This document shows, one piece after another, positions 45,649-55,251 of a DNA stretch of 64,000 bases. Origin of the DNA: Cyclobacteriaceae bacterium. Its GTDB lineage: Bacteria; Bacteroidota; Bacteroidia; Cytophagales; Cyclobacteriaceae. The stretch covers positions 310,001 through 374,000 of the forward strand of contig JAEUTZ010000016.1 of the NCBI GenBank assembly GCA_016787725.1, written 5' to 3'. How positions within the stretch are numbered: the first letter of the stretch is position 1; every line of letters begins with the position of its first letter. The notes under the pieces are model-generated. The model worked only from the letters and a program-made list of their open reading frames with translations, did not search any database and was not told the origin of the DNA. A program made the position numbers and the translations under genes.

Positions 45649-46544
45649 AGGCCACCGTAATTGGATTAGGACTTATTGGGGGCTCAATCGCACTGGGGTT
45701 GCGCAAGGCTGGTCTCACAAAAGAGATCCTTGGGGTGGATGTTAATCCGGGTCATGGAATTAAAGCGGTGGAATTAGGACTGGTTGATAAAATCGTAACG
45801 GAAGATGTTGCCCTGGCTACCTCGGATTTGATTGTACTATCCATTCCAGTAAATGCATTGAATGCTTTTCTACCTGCCGTGCTGGATGCCATTAAGAAGG
45901 ATGCCGTAGTGATCGATGCAGGTTCTACGAAAGCGGCCATTTGCAAGTCAGTGGCAAACCACCCTAAACGCGCTCAATTTGTAGCGGCCCACCCGATTGC
46001 CGGAACTGAAAATTCTGGTCCACAAGCAGCATTTCATGGCTTGTTCAAAGGTAAGACCAATATCATATGTGAAGCTGGCAAGTCCTCCATAGACGCATTG
46101 AAGGTAGCCATGCAGATTTTTGATGCTCTGGAAATGAAAACCATTTTCATGGAAGCAGAAGAGCACGACCGACATGTAGCCTATGTATCGCACCTCTCGC
46201 ACGTAAGTTCCTTCCTGCTCGGTCAAACTGTTCTGGACATCGAAAAAGATGAGAAGAATATTTTTGATCTGGCCGGTAGTGGCTTTGCTTCTACCGTTCG
46301 ATTGGCAAAAAGTTCACCAGATATGTGGACTCCAATCTTTGAGCAAAATGTTGAATACCTGAGCCAGGCCTTGTTGGAATACATCATGCACTTGCAAAAG
46401 TTTCATTATCACCTGATGAAGCACGACACAAAAGAAATCCATCGCATTATGTCAATGGCCAATGAAATTCGCAGGGTATTGGACCAACATTCCGATCAAC
46501 AAACTCAACCCGATTCTAAAAAACCTGAACCAACGTTAAACTAA
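45645..46544 (+). CDS. tyrA: Prephenate dehydrogenase
   Basis: A 299-residue enzyme giving 4-hydroxyphenylpyruvate for Tyr synthesis. The Rossmann motif VIGLGLIGGSIALGLRKAG, then ILGVDVNPGH with the acidic residue that favours NAD, VLSIPVNA, AAHPIAGTENSGP (catalytic His) and EHDRHVAYVSHLSHVSSFLL are clear. There is no C-terminal ACT domain, so feedback control may be absent at this step. It overlaps the aminotransferase by ATGA. Confidence 0.94.
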   Translation: MKATVIGLGLIGGSIALGLRKAGLTKEILGVDVNPGHGIKAVELGLVDKIVTEDVALATSDLIVLSIPVNALNAFLPAVLDAIKKDAVVIDAGSTKAAICKSVANHPKRAQFVAAHPIAGTENSGPQAAFHGLFKGKTNIICEAGKSSIDALKVAMQIFDALEMKTIFMEAEEHDRHVAYVSHLSHVSSFLLGQTVLDIEKDEKNIFDLAGSGFASTVRLAKSSPDMWTPIFEQNVEYLSQALLEYIMHLQKFHYHLMKHDTKEIHRIMSMANEIRRVLDQHSDQQTQPDSKKPEPTLN

Positions 46545-46575
46545 ACAAATATTATCCAGTTAATTTTATAGCCTT

Positions 46576-47679
46576 ATGACAAAGAAAGGATTACAGCTCG
46601 AGCCGATTTCTTCCTGGATGAAGGTAAATCGCCCGATTATCATTAGCGGACCTTGCAGTGCCGAAACGGAAGAGCAAACCGTAGCCACGGCCAAGCAAGT
46701 GGCAGCGACCGGAAAAGTTCATGCCTTGCGAGCCGGAATTTGGAAACCCCGCACCCGGCCGGGTCAATATGAGGGTGCCGGTAATGAAGGATTGAAGTGG
46801 CTGATCAGTGCCAAGAAGGAGACGGGATTGCCGGTTACAACTGAAGTGGCGAATGCGGCCCACGTGGAAGCCTGTTTAAAAGCGGGAGTCGACTTTTTGT
46901 GGGTGGGTGCCCGCACCACGGTAAATCCTTTTTCAGTTCAGGAAGTGGCCGATGCATTGAAGGGAGTGGATATACCCGTCCTTGTAAAAAACCCAATTAA
47001 CCCGGATGTGGAATTGTGGTTAGGTGCGTTGGAGCGTTTAAACAAAGCCGGCATTACGAAACTGGCTGCCATTCACCGCGGGTTCTCTTCCTTTGAAAAG
47101 GGACCCTTCCGGAACGCACCCATGTGGGATTTAGCCATTGAATTGAAAACACGCGTACCGGAATTGGATATGATTTGCGACCCCAGCCACATTGCCGGAA
47201 CCCGTGATCTTATTTCCCTCATCTCTCAGAAAGCACTTGACCTTGATATGGCTGGTTTGATGATTGAGAGCCACATCAACCCCGATGCCGCCTGGAGTGA
47301 TGCCAAGCAGCAAGTGACCCCGGCTGTGCTGAGTAAAATTATCAGCGACCTGGTGGTACGGACCCAAACGGTTGAAAACAAAAGCTTCAAGGATACCCTT
47401 AGTATTTTGCGTGAGCAGATCGACCACCTTGATGACGAAATCATGCAGAAACTTTCTCAACGTATGAAAATCTCTGAGAAGATTGGACAGTATAAAAAAG
47501 AAAATAACGTAACCATCCTTCAGGTCAATCGCTGGGAAGAAATTATACAAACCCGCATTGCCTTGTGTAAGGCGATGGGGTTGAGTGAAGAGTTTACCAC
47601 AGAGCTGCTAAAGCTGATTCATAACGAATCTATTCAGATTCAGACCAAGGTGATGAACCGGGTTGCAGAACGGGTATAA
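46576..47679 (+). CDS. Bifunctional DAHP synthase / chorismate mutase
   Basis: A 367-residue fusion. Residues of about 15-265 form a type I-beta DAHP synthase (ISGPCSAETEEQ, LRAGIWKPRTRPGQYEGAGNEGL, FLWVGARTTVNPF, VKNPINPD, AIHRGFS, DPSHIAGTRDL). Residues of about 275-360 are an AroQ chorismate mutase (ILREQIDHLDDEIMQKLSQRMKISEKIGQYKKENNVTILQ). This C-terminal fusion is known from Bacteroidota such as Prevotella, where the mutase domain confers prephenate inhibition on the synthase. It supplies both the first step of the pathway and the branch-point step. It is the last gene of the attenuated operon. Confidence 0.95.
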   Translation: MTKKGLQLEPISSWMKVNRPIIISGPCSAETEEQTVATAKQVAATGKVHALRAGIWKPRTRPGQYEGAGNEGLKWLISAKKETGLPVTTEVANAAHVEACLKAGVDFLWVGARTTVNPFSVQEVADALKGVDIPVLVKNPINPDVELWLGALERLNKAGITKLAAIHRGFSSFEKGPFRNAPMWDLAIELKTRVPELDMICDPSHIAGTRDLISLISQKALDLDMAGLMIESHINPDAAWSDAKQQVTPAVLSKIISDLVVRTQTVENKSFKDTLSILREQIDHLDDEIMQKLSQRMKISEKIGQYKKENNVTILQVNRWEEIIQTRIALCKAMGLSEEFTTELLKLIHNESIQIQTKVMNRVAERV

Positions 47680-47733
47680 GTTTTTTTCTCGCGAACTTCG
47701 GGCGGGAGGAATGTGATTTGGGAACGAACAACC

Positions 47734-48447
47734 ATGAGACATTTCATCTTTTATTTTCTTGCGATTGCGCACGGTGTATACGCCCAGTCGGCAGATAAGG
47801 ATTATCTCTTGGGAAAGTTTGATCCCACCACGCACAACCAGTTTGTCAAGTTGCAGGATGAACATACCCGGGGCAGTGCCCGAGGAGCATATTTACGAAA
47901 GGAAACATATGAGGCATTTATAAAAATGAGCGAGGCTGCCCGAAAGGATGGGGTTAAGCTAGTGATCATTTCTGCTACCCGGAATTTTGAAGCTCAAAAA
48001 CGGATTTGGGAGAACAAATGGAATGGGAAAGTGCCGGTAGAAGGGAAGGACCTCACGACAGTAAATGACCCGAACGAACGTGCCCGCCTGATTCTGTTAT
48101 ACAGTTCCATGCCGGCCACCTCCCGTCACCATTGGGGAACGGATATGGATTTGAACTCCTTAGAGAATAGTTTTTTTGAAAGCGGTGATGGCCTGAAGAC
48201 GCACCAGTGGCTTACCGCCCATGCCGCAGAATATGGATTTTGTCAACCCTACACATCGAAGACGAATGGTCGCACGGGGTATGAGGAAGAAAAATGGCAT
48301 TGGTCGTATTTGCCATTAAGCGGTGAGTTATTAAAACTCTATAAATCCAAAATAAAATACACGGATATAAAAGGATTTACCGGTAGTGAAGTGGCTAAGT
48401 CCCTGCAGGTTATTACCCACTATGTCGCTGGCGTTGCATGTAATTAG
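47734..48447 (+). CDS. M15-family D-alanyl-D-alanine carboxypeptidase
   Basis: A 237-residue protein with a signal peptide (FIFYFLAIAHGVYAQ). The VanY-like zinc peptidase core is recognisable: LVIISATRNFEAQKRIWENKW, SSMPATSRHHWGTDMDLNS (zinc His and Asp) and EEEKWHWSYLPLS (catalytic Glu and zinc His). Such enzymes trim peptidoglycan stem peptides in the periplasm. I start at the ATG at 47734; a GTG at 47713 would add seven residues before the signal peptide. Confidence 0.92.
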   Translation: MRHFIFYFLAIAHGVYAQSADKDYLLGKFDPTTHNQFVKLQDEHTRGSARGAYLRKETYEAFIKMSEAARKDGVKLVIISATRNFEAQKRIWENKWNGKVPVEGKDLTTVNDPNERARLILLYSSMPATSRHHWGTDMDLNSLENSFFESGDGLKTHQWLTAHAAEYGFCQPYTSKTNGRTGYEEEKWHWSYLPLSGELLKLYKSKIKYTDIKGFTGSEVAKSLQVITHYVAGVACN

Positions 48448-48596
48448 AAAAAGAGAATCACAACGGATAGCATGGTTTCCTCCAATTCCTTTGCTAATCT
48501 TACATCTAGAATTTTTAACGGCCTCCTCGCAATTTCTCTTGCGCTTTTACGATATTTAATATCTGCAAAAGTTATCAGTCGAATTAAGCATTCACC

Positions 48597-51500
48597 ATGA
48601 AAAAAGTAATCATCGGGGTAATGGCCGTAGGGGTTGCGGCTTTAGCCATTTTCTATTACACGACAAGCAAGAGCGCTAAAACCTTTAACTCCGCAATCAA
48701 CCCGGCTTTTGGCGAATACATTACATCCTATACAGCCGGGGTAATCAGCTCGAATTCACCGATTCGCATGGTCCTTTCGCAAGACGCGGTGGATTCGCTT
48801 GCCATTGGTGCGGAGACTACGGTAAAGCTTTTTGAGTTGAGCCCAGCTGTGAAGGGGGTCACAATTTGGTTGGATAAACGCACGGTTGAGTTCAGACCGG
48901 ACGCCCGGTTGACTTCCGGTCAGATTTATCAAGTCAATTTCAATCTGGCGCGTTTAATGGAAGTTCCAAAAGCCCTGAGCACATTCGAATACACCCTTCA
49001 GGTAATCCCTCAAAATTTTGAAGTGACCGTAGAGAACATTAAACCGTATGTGAAAACAGATTTGAAGCGGCAAAAAATTGAAGGGGTATTATTAACAGCC
49101 GACTATGCTGATGGCGCGGTTATCGAGAAAATGCTTAATGCCCAGCAGGACGGCAATTCCTTAAAAGTAAATTGGACCCACACTTCTGAGGGGAAACAAC
49201 ACTCGTTTATTGTGGAAGAAGTAGCCCGTAAGGAAGCCGCCAGCAAAGTGAGCCTGACTTTTCAAGGCGCCCACCTCGGGGTTGAACGTGATGATGATCG
49301 GGAGGTAGAGATTCCGGCCCTGGGTGATTTTAAAGTTACCCATGTGCGCGTAGTGCAGGGAAGCAGCCAACATGTGGTGGTTCAGTTTTCCGATCCGCTC
49401 AATGAAACACAAAATCTGGAAGGCCTGGTGACCATTGCTGAACTTGCTAATCTTGATTTTGAAATTAAAGATAATGAGGTACGCGTATTTCCCTCCGTTC
49501 GCCAAACAGGTTCGCGAACCATTACCGTTGAAGCCGGTGTAAGAAATATCCTAAACTACAAAATGAGTGATGCATCCACTTTTGATATTGCTTTTGAGCA
49601 AGTGCTTCCGGCTGTTCGGTTTACGGGGAAGGGAAATGTTCTACCGTCCAGCGATGGTTTGATCATGCCGTTTGAGGCGGTGAATCTGAAGTCGGTGGAT
49701 GTGCAGATCATCAAGGTGTATGAAAGCAATATGTTGCAGTTTTTACAGGTTAACGATTTAAGTGGCAACCAGGAACTAAGAAGAGTAGGCAAGCCGGTGT
49801 TGAATAAGACGGTTTCCCTTGAAAATACCGGGGTAACTGATTTGGGAAAGTGGAATCGATTCACCCTGGATCTGGCAACTCTTATCAATGCTGAACCAGG
49901 GGCAATTTATCAGGTACGCATTGGCTTTAAGCGATCGTACCTGGCCTATGTGTGCGAAGAAGACGCTGAGTCGGGAACCACAAACTCACAGCTGGCTCTT
50001 GAGGAGGAAAGTTGGGATGAAGGTGAAAATGAAAACAGTTATTGGGATTCCTACGATGACTACTATTATGGTGAGGACTATGAGTGGAAGCAACGCGATA
50101 ATCCATGCCATTCCTCGTACTACACCGGTAATCGCAATATCAAACGAAATGTAATTGCATCCGACCTTGGCTTGTTGGCTAAGCGCGGCAGTGATGGAAA
50201 TACATTGGTTGTTGTGAATGACTTGAAGACCACCCAGCCCCTTTCTGGTGTTCAGCTGGAGTTATACGACTTTCAACAGCAATTAATTGGAACAGCTTCA
50301 ACCGGTACAGATGGTAAGGCGCTCATTTCTTCAAAGCAAAATCCATTTGTTGTCATTGCCAAAAACGGCCCGCAGCGTGGCTATCTTAAATTGCAGGATG
50401 GGGAGTCACTTTCGTTGAGCAACTTCAACATTGGGGGTGAATTTGTACGTAAAGGATTAAAAGGGTTTTTATATGGTGAACGGGGAGTTTGGCGGCCGGG
50501 TGATTCGCTTTACCTGAGTTTTATTCTGGAGGATAAAAATAAACTTTTACCGGCATCGCATCCAGTTGTTTTTGAATTGCAGAATCCTCAAGGTCTGGTC
50601 ACTGCCCGACTGGTGCGTTCCAACTCCGAAAATGGATTTTACAAATTTGCAACCGCAACGAGTCATGATGCGCCTACCGGCAATTGGATGGGCCGCGTAA
50701 AAGTAGGCGGGACGGAATTTACACAGCCGCTCAAGATTGAAATGGTAAAGCCCAATCGGCTTAAAATCAATCTTGATTTTGGTGTTGACAAATTAAAGGG
50801 AGCCAGTAATACTACCACCGGTAACTTAAAAGTTAACTGGCTGCACGGGGCACCCGGCAAAAACCTGCGTACACAATTCGATGTCCTGCTTACCCCGGGC
50901 ACAACTCAGTTTGATCAATATAAGGAATACGTCTTTGATAATCCGGCCATCGAGTTTTATTCAGAATCCCAAACCATTTTTGACGGGTATACAGATGCCG
51001 AAGGCCGCGCAATAGTAAATGCCAACCTCGAGGTGACTACGGAAGCGCCAGCCACTCTCAATGCGATTTTCCGGGGCAAGGTCTATGAGGAAAGTGGCAA
51101 CTTCAGCATTGATCGATTTAGCATTCCGTATTATCCCTACCGTTCAATGGTGGGTGTTCGATTGCCCTTAGGCGACAAAGCTCGCGGTATGTTATTAACC
51201 GACACCACCCATCAGGTAGATGTGGTTACCATTGATCCTGATGGTAATCCGTTGTCAAAGGCCATTGAATTATCTATTTATAAAATCGAATGGAGTTGGT
51301 GGTGGGATAGCTCGCAAGGATCAGTGAATTTTATGAGTGGGAATTATTCGCAACCCATATCCACCGGCCGAATCCGTACAGTCAATGGCAAGGGAACCTG
51401 GAACTTTAAGATTAAATATCCTGAGTGGGGAAGATTTTATGTTAAGGCATATGATCCGGAGTCGGGCCACAGTACCGGAAAAATTGTATACATCGATTGG

Positions 51501-54155
51501 CCGGGCTGGGCAGGCCGTGCACGCAAGGAAGGGGAAGGGGCTACGATGTTATCGTTCTCTTCCGACAAACCCATCTATAACATCGGAGAAAAGGCTAATC
51601 TGGTCATTCCCGGAAGCGATCAGGGTCGTGCGTTGATCAGTGTCGAAAACGGCAGCCGGGTGTTGCAAACCTATTGGCTAGAAACACAAAAAGGTGACAA
51701 TCCTTTCACGTTCGAGCTCACCAAAGACATGACCCCGAATGTGTTTGTTAATATCACCTTGCTGCAGCCCCATGCTCAGACTTCCAACGATTTACCCATG
51801 CGTATGTATGGTGTGATCCCGATTCAGGTCGAAGATCCGGAAACCCATTTGGAACCAATAATTACCATGCCTGATGTATTGGAGCCTGGCAAGGAAGTAG
51901 TGATTAAAGTATCTGAGCAATCGAAACGCAAGATGACCTATACCCTGGCGATGGTGGATGAGGGGTTGCTCGATCTTACCCGATTTAAAACTCCGGATGC
52001 ATGGTCCCGGTTTTACGCACGGGAAGCATTGGGTGTAAAAACCTGGGATTTATATGATGAGGTAATGGGCTCATTTGGCGGACGGTTGGAAAGACTATTG
52101 GCGCTGGGCGGTGATGCTGAACTTGCCGCGAAGGAAGATGATGCAAAGGCAAACCGCTTTAAACCGGTAGTGAAGTTCTTTGGACCTATTACCCTGGATG
52201 GCACCAGTCACGAGCATAGGTTCATCATGCCCCAATACATTGGTTCGGTGCGCACGATGGTGATTGCCGGATTTGAAGGTGCGTATGGTAAAACCGAGAA
52301 GGCAACCCCCGTACGGAAGCCATTGATGGTGCTGGCCACGTTGCCACGCGTGCTGGGACCGGAAGAACAGGTAAAACTGCCCATCACGCTGTTCAAGAGC
52401 GAAAAGAATATCAACAACGTAAAAGTGGAGATAAAAGTAAGTGGACCTGTGGCGATGACGGCAGAAACCTCTCGTACCGTTTCGATGGGGGATGAATCGG
52501 ACTTAACATTGGACTTTGATCTTTCGGTAAAGAGCGAAACCGGAATTGCCAAAATTCAGGTTACGGCTACTTCGGGCAGTTACACCGCTACCGATGAAAT
52601 TGAAATGGAGGTACGCAACCCGAACCCACCGATTACACGGGTGCAGGATGTTGTGCTTGAAGCAGGAAAAAGCTGGAGTACCTCAGTCACTCCTTTTGGT
52701 GTGACTGGTACAAACAGGGCTACTCTGGAAGTTTCGAGTTTGCCTCCGGTTAACCTGGGGCAACGCATGCGCTACCTGCTCCAGTATCCTTACGGATGCA
52801 TTGAGCAAACTACTTCTTCTGTATTTCCACAATTATATCTCCACCAGGTGAAATCACTGACGGAGGATGAAAAAAACATGATTCAGCGCAATGTGAAGGC
52901 AGGGGTAGAACGGTTGAAAACTTTCATCAACCGCGATGGAGGGTTCAGCTATTGGCCGGGTTATGAAGATTCGGATAGCTGGGGCACCACGTATGCCGGG
53001 CATTTTCTGATCGAAGCGGAAGCGAAGGGGTACTACATCCCCAATGATATGGTGAAGCGATGGAAAAAATATCAGAAAAATAAAGCCCAGAGCTGGCGCA
53101 AAAACCAGGAGTATAGTAGCAGCGAGTTAATACAAGCGTATCGTTTATACACGTTGGCCCTTGCAGGGGAGGCGGAGTTAGGCGCGATGAACCGCTTACG
53201 CGAACAAGTGTTGCCCGCAACAGCCGCCTGGATGTTGGCGGCAGCCTATGTTAAAGCGGGCCAGCCCGAGGCTGCCAGAAAACTGATTGAGAAGTTACCG
53301 ATTCAAGTCAAGCCGTATCAGGAAATGGCTTATTCTTACGGTTCTGATTTACGAGATCGTGCGATCATCCTGGAAACTTTGCTGTTGCTTAATGACCGTA
53401 CAACTGGGTTTGAACTCGTGAAGGCATTGTCGGAAGCATTAAGTAACCCCAATTATTGGATGAGCACACAAACCCTGGCATGGAGTTTAAAATCGGTGGG
53501 TGCTTATGCAGGTGGTGAAAAAGGTGATTTGAAGTTTACGTATACATACAACGGCAAGGAAATTACTGCGAATACCGAGATGACGATTGCCCAGGTGAAC
53601 TTACCGATGGATGGAATGAAAGCCGGTAACCTGAAGGTAGTGAGCAACAGTAAGGGTGCGCTTTTTGCCCGCATTATACAGGAAGGCGTTCCGGCACGGG
53701 GCGAGGAAGAGGACAGCGAAAAAAATTTGAGCATTTCAGTAAGTTATACTGATTCGGATGGGGCAGTTGTTGATCCGGTCCGGTTGGAGCAAGGAACAGA
53801 ATTTGTAGCAACGGTTACCATTTACAATCCAGGTTTTCGTGGCATTTATAAGAACCTCGCGATCAACCAGATTTTTCCTTCGGGTTGGGAGATTAACAAC
53901 CTGCGTCTTACCGGAGATGAGACTGCGGGAATCACAGGGGATGTTCCAACCTACCAGGATATCCGCGATGACCGGGTGTATACCTACTTTGACTTGGGTG
54001 CCAATCAACGTAAAACCTTTAAGGTGTTGCTAACAGCAAGTTATGCCGGATCGTACTATTTGCCAGCTGTAAGTTGCGAAGCCATGTATGACAACAGCGT
54101 ATATGCACGCAAAAAGGGACGGGTAGTGGAGGTAGTGAAACGGTTGGTGCAATAA
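48597..54155 (+). CDS. Bacterial alpha-2-macroglobulin family protein
   Basis: An 1852-residue protein. An N-terminal membrane anchor (VIIGVMAVGVAALAIFYYTT) is followed by a series of MG domains, an acidic insert around residues 460-500 (SWDEGENENSYWDSYDDYYYGEDYEW), and the A2M core (YMPQ-like FIMPQYIGSVRTMVIAGFEGAYGKTEK). The thioester motif C-I-E-Q, with Cys at residue 1401, is intact. The thioester-domain helices follow, then a receptor-binding-like C-terminus. Bacterial A2Ms trap invading proteases in the periplasm and often partner PBP1C; a pbpC gene begins at 63849. There is no lipobox, so it is held by the N-terminal helix. Confidence 0.93.
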   Translation: MKKVIIGVMAVGVAALAIFYYTTSKSAKTFNSAINPAFGEYITSYTAGVISSNSPIRMVLSQDAVDSLAIGAETTVKLFELSPAVKGVTIWLDKRTVEFRPDARLTSGQIYQVNFNLARLMEVPKALSTFEYTLQVIPQNFEVTVENIKPYVKTDLKRQKIEGVLLTADYADGAVIEKMLNAQQDGNSLKVNWTHTSEGKQHSFIVEEVARKEAASKVSLTFQGAHLGVERDDDREVEIPALGDFKVTHVRVVQGSSQHVVVQFSDPLNETQNLEGLVTIAELANLDFEIKDNEVRVFPSVRQTGSRTITVEAGVRNILNYKMSDASTFDIAFEQVLPAVRFTGKGNVLPSSDGLIMPFEAVNLKSVDVQIIKVYESNMLQFLQVNDLSGNQELRRVGKPVLNKTVSLENTGVTDLGKWNRFTLDLATLINAEPGAIYQVRIGFKRSYLAYVCEEDAESGTTNSQLALEEESWDEGENENSYWDSYDDYYYGEDYEWKQRDNPCHSSYYTGNRNIKRNVIASDLGLLAKRGSDGNTLVVVNDLKTTQPLSGVQLELYDFQQQLIGTASTGTDGKALISSKQNPFVVIAKNGPQRGYLKLQDGESLSLSNFNIGGEFVRKGLKGFLYGERGVWRPGDSLYLSFILEDKNKLLPASHPVVFELQNPQGLVTARLVRSNSENGFYKFATATSHDAPTGNWMGRVKVGGTEFTQPLKIEMVKPNRLKINLDFGVDKLKGASNTTTGNLKVNWLHGAPGKNLRTQFDVLLTPGTTQFDQYKEYVFDNPAIEFYSESQTIFDGYTDAEGRAIVNANLEVTTEAPATLNAIFRGKVYEESGNFSIDRFSIPYYPYRSMVGVRLPLGDKARGMLLTDTTHQVDVVTIDPDGNPLSKAIELSIYKIEWSWWWDSSQGSVNFMSGNYSQPISTGRIRTVNGKGTWNFKIKYPEWGRFYVKAYDPESGHSTGKIVYIDWPGWAGRARKEGEGATMLSFSSDKPIYNIGEKANLVIPGSDQGRALISVENGSRVLQTYWLETQKGDNPFTFELTKDMTPNVFVNITLLQPHAQTSNDLPMRMYGVIPIQVEDPETHLEPIITMPDVLEPGKEVVIKVSEQSKRKMTYTLAMVDEGLLDLTRFKTPDAWSRFYAREALGVKTWDLYDEVMGSFGGRLERLLALGGDAELAAKEDDAKANRFKPVVKFFGPITLDGTSHEHRFIMPQYIGSVRTMVIAGFEGAYGKTEKATPVRKPLMVLATLPRVLGPEEQVKLPITLFKSEKNINNVKVEIKVSGPVAMTAETSRTVSMGDESDLTLDFDLSVKSETGIAKIQVTATSGSYTATDEIEMEVRNPNPPITRVQDVVLEAGKSWSTSVTPFGVTGTNRATLEVSSLPPVNLGQRMRYLLQYPYGCIEQTTSSVFPQLYLHQVKSLTEDEKNMIQRNVKAGVERLKTFINRDGGFSYWPGYEDSDSWGTTYAGHFLIEAEAKGYYIPNDMVKRWKKYQKNKAQSWRKNQEYSSSELIQAYRLYTLALAGEAELGAMNRLREQVLPATAAWMLAAAYVKAGQPEAARKLIEKLPIQVKPYQEMAYSYGSDLRDRAIILETLLLLNDRTTGFELVKALSEALSNPNYWMSTQTLAWSLKSVGAYAGGEKGDLKFTYTYNGKEITANTEMTIAQVNLPMDGMKAGNLKVVSNSKGALFARIIQEGVPARGEEEDSEKNLSISVSYTDSDGAVVDPVRLEQGTEFVATVTIYNPGFRGIYKNLAINQIFPSGWEINNLRLTGDETAGITGDVPTYQDIRDDRVYTYFDLGANQRKTFKVLLTASYAGSYYLPAVSCEAMYDNSVYARKKGRVVEVVKRLVQ

Positions 54156-54202
54156 GAAGGGCATTCGTGATTGTTCTCTTGGATCAGTAAATAAAGTGTA
54201 GG

Positions 54203-54556
54203 ATGGATGTTATTTTATACGGAATCAAAAACTGCAACACCGTTAAAGCAGCACTTGCCTGGCTGGGCAAAAACAAAATTCAATTTGAGTTTCATGATTA
54301 TAAGAAAGCAGGAATAACACCCGCTAAGCTATCCGGTTGGTGTAAACAGGTGGGGTGGGAGAGTTTAATAAACAAACGCGGCACCACCTGGCGACAATTG
54401 GATGAAACGATACAAAAGAAAGTCACCAACGAAAAGGCAGCGATTGCTCTGATGTTGGAAAAGAACAGTGTTATCAAACGGCCGCTTGTTGAAAAAAATA
54501 GTAAGGTGTTGTTGTTGGGATTTGATGAGGCGGAATATGTAAAGAAATTGAGATAG
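54203..54556 (+). CDS. ArsC/Spx-like (YffB-type) protein
   Basis: A 117-residue thioredoxin-fold protein. YGIKNCNTVKAALAWLGKNKIQFEFHDYKK is the YffB-like start with a single Cys (no CxxC), followed by NKRGTTWRQLD and NSVIKRPLVEKNSKVLLLGFDEAEY. Members are related to arsenate reductase and to the RNAP-binding regulator Spx, but this subgroup has no established substrate. It could be a glutathione- or thiol-dependent reductase. The single gene is without clear operon partners. Confidence 0.85.
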   Translation: MDVILYGIKNCNTVKAALAWLGKNKIQFEFHDYKKAGITPAKLSGWCKQVGWESLINKRGTTWRQLDETIQKKVTNEKAAIALMLEKNSVIKRPLVEKNSKVLLLGFDEAEYVKKLR

Positions 54557-54600
54557 ATTTTTACTTGTTTTGAGTGGTTAATACTCGATGAAGTATTGTT

Positions 54601-55236
54601 ATGGGTTTCTTCTCTTTTTTAAATTCGAACCAGACCTATACAGATAAAGTGTGGCGCACACGAACTTTCGCCTTTCGCGGAATGATTGCAGAAGCAATGT
54701 TGACCATCACACAAAATGAGATCCCGGTTGTTTTTACTTTTTTTGAGCAAACCCGTCAAGAGGTCCTTACTTTTCTGAACACAAACCAGGTTCCACACGT
54801 TGCCCTTACTGCTGACTCATTTTTGACGGCTGCCCAGGAGGATAAAGGGGTATTCGTTGCGGATGCTCAATTAATTCACTCAAAAAAATTTCTTGATTGG
54901 GTCTACCACGGGCTGCCTCGCGTGAATTTCTTTTTTGCCGGGCATTATCCGCTGCCACAAAGAGAAAGTATAATCATTCAAAAATTACAAACCGCTTTTC
55001 CCAAACGGCCGCTTGTCTTCCACTCGTCCATGGAGGACCCTTCTTTTACCATCTTTGGCACTGACAAGTTGGGGGAGTTATTGGATAAATTGGGAATGAA
55101 GGAGGAAGAGCCCATCGAACATACCTTTGTCACCCGTTCTATGCAACGGGCGCGCGAGAAAGTCCAAAGGATGGTGCGCAGTGAGATTGTCGCTCATTCT
55201 GAAGAAGAATGGTTCACCCGAAATGTAAAGCGTTAA
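54601..55236 (+). CDS. Orphan SecA NBD2-like protein
   Basis: A 211-residue protein whose C-terminal half aligns by eye with the second nucleotide-binding domain of SecA. HSSMEDPSFTIFGTDKLGELLDKLGMK and EEEPIEHTFVTRSMQRAREKVQ correspond to the SecA stretch SMEDxLMRIFxSDRVxxMMxKLGM...EAIEHxxVTKAIxxAQRKVE. The earlier EIPVVFTFFEQTRQEVLTFLNTNQVPHVALTA resembles the strand-helix start of NBD2. The GRSGRQGD motif, the Walker motifs and the preprotein cross-linking and scaffold regions are missing. It is therefore unlikely to be an ATPase. The role is unknown; it may interact with SecA or SecYEG. Confidence 0.72.
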   Translation: MGFFSFLNSNQTYTDKVWRTRTFAFRGMIAEAMLTITQNEIPVVFTFFEQTRQEVLTFLNTNQVPHVALTADSFLTAAQEDKGVFVADAQLIHSKKFLDWVYHGLPRVNFFFAGHYPLPQRESIIIQKLQTAFPKRPLVFHSSMEDPSFTIFGTDKLGELLDKLGMKEEEPIEHTFVTRSMQRAREKVQRMVRSEIVAHSEEEWFTRNVKR

Positions 55237-55251
55237 CTTTTCAGCTTTTAA

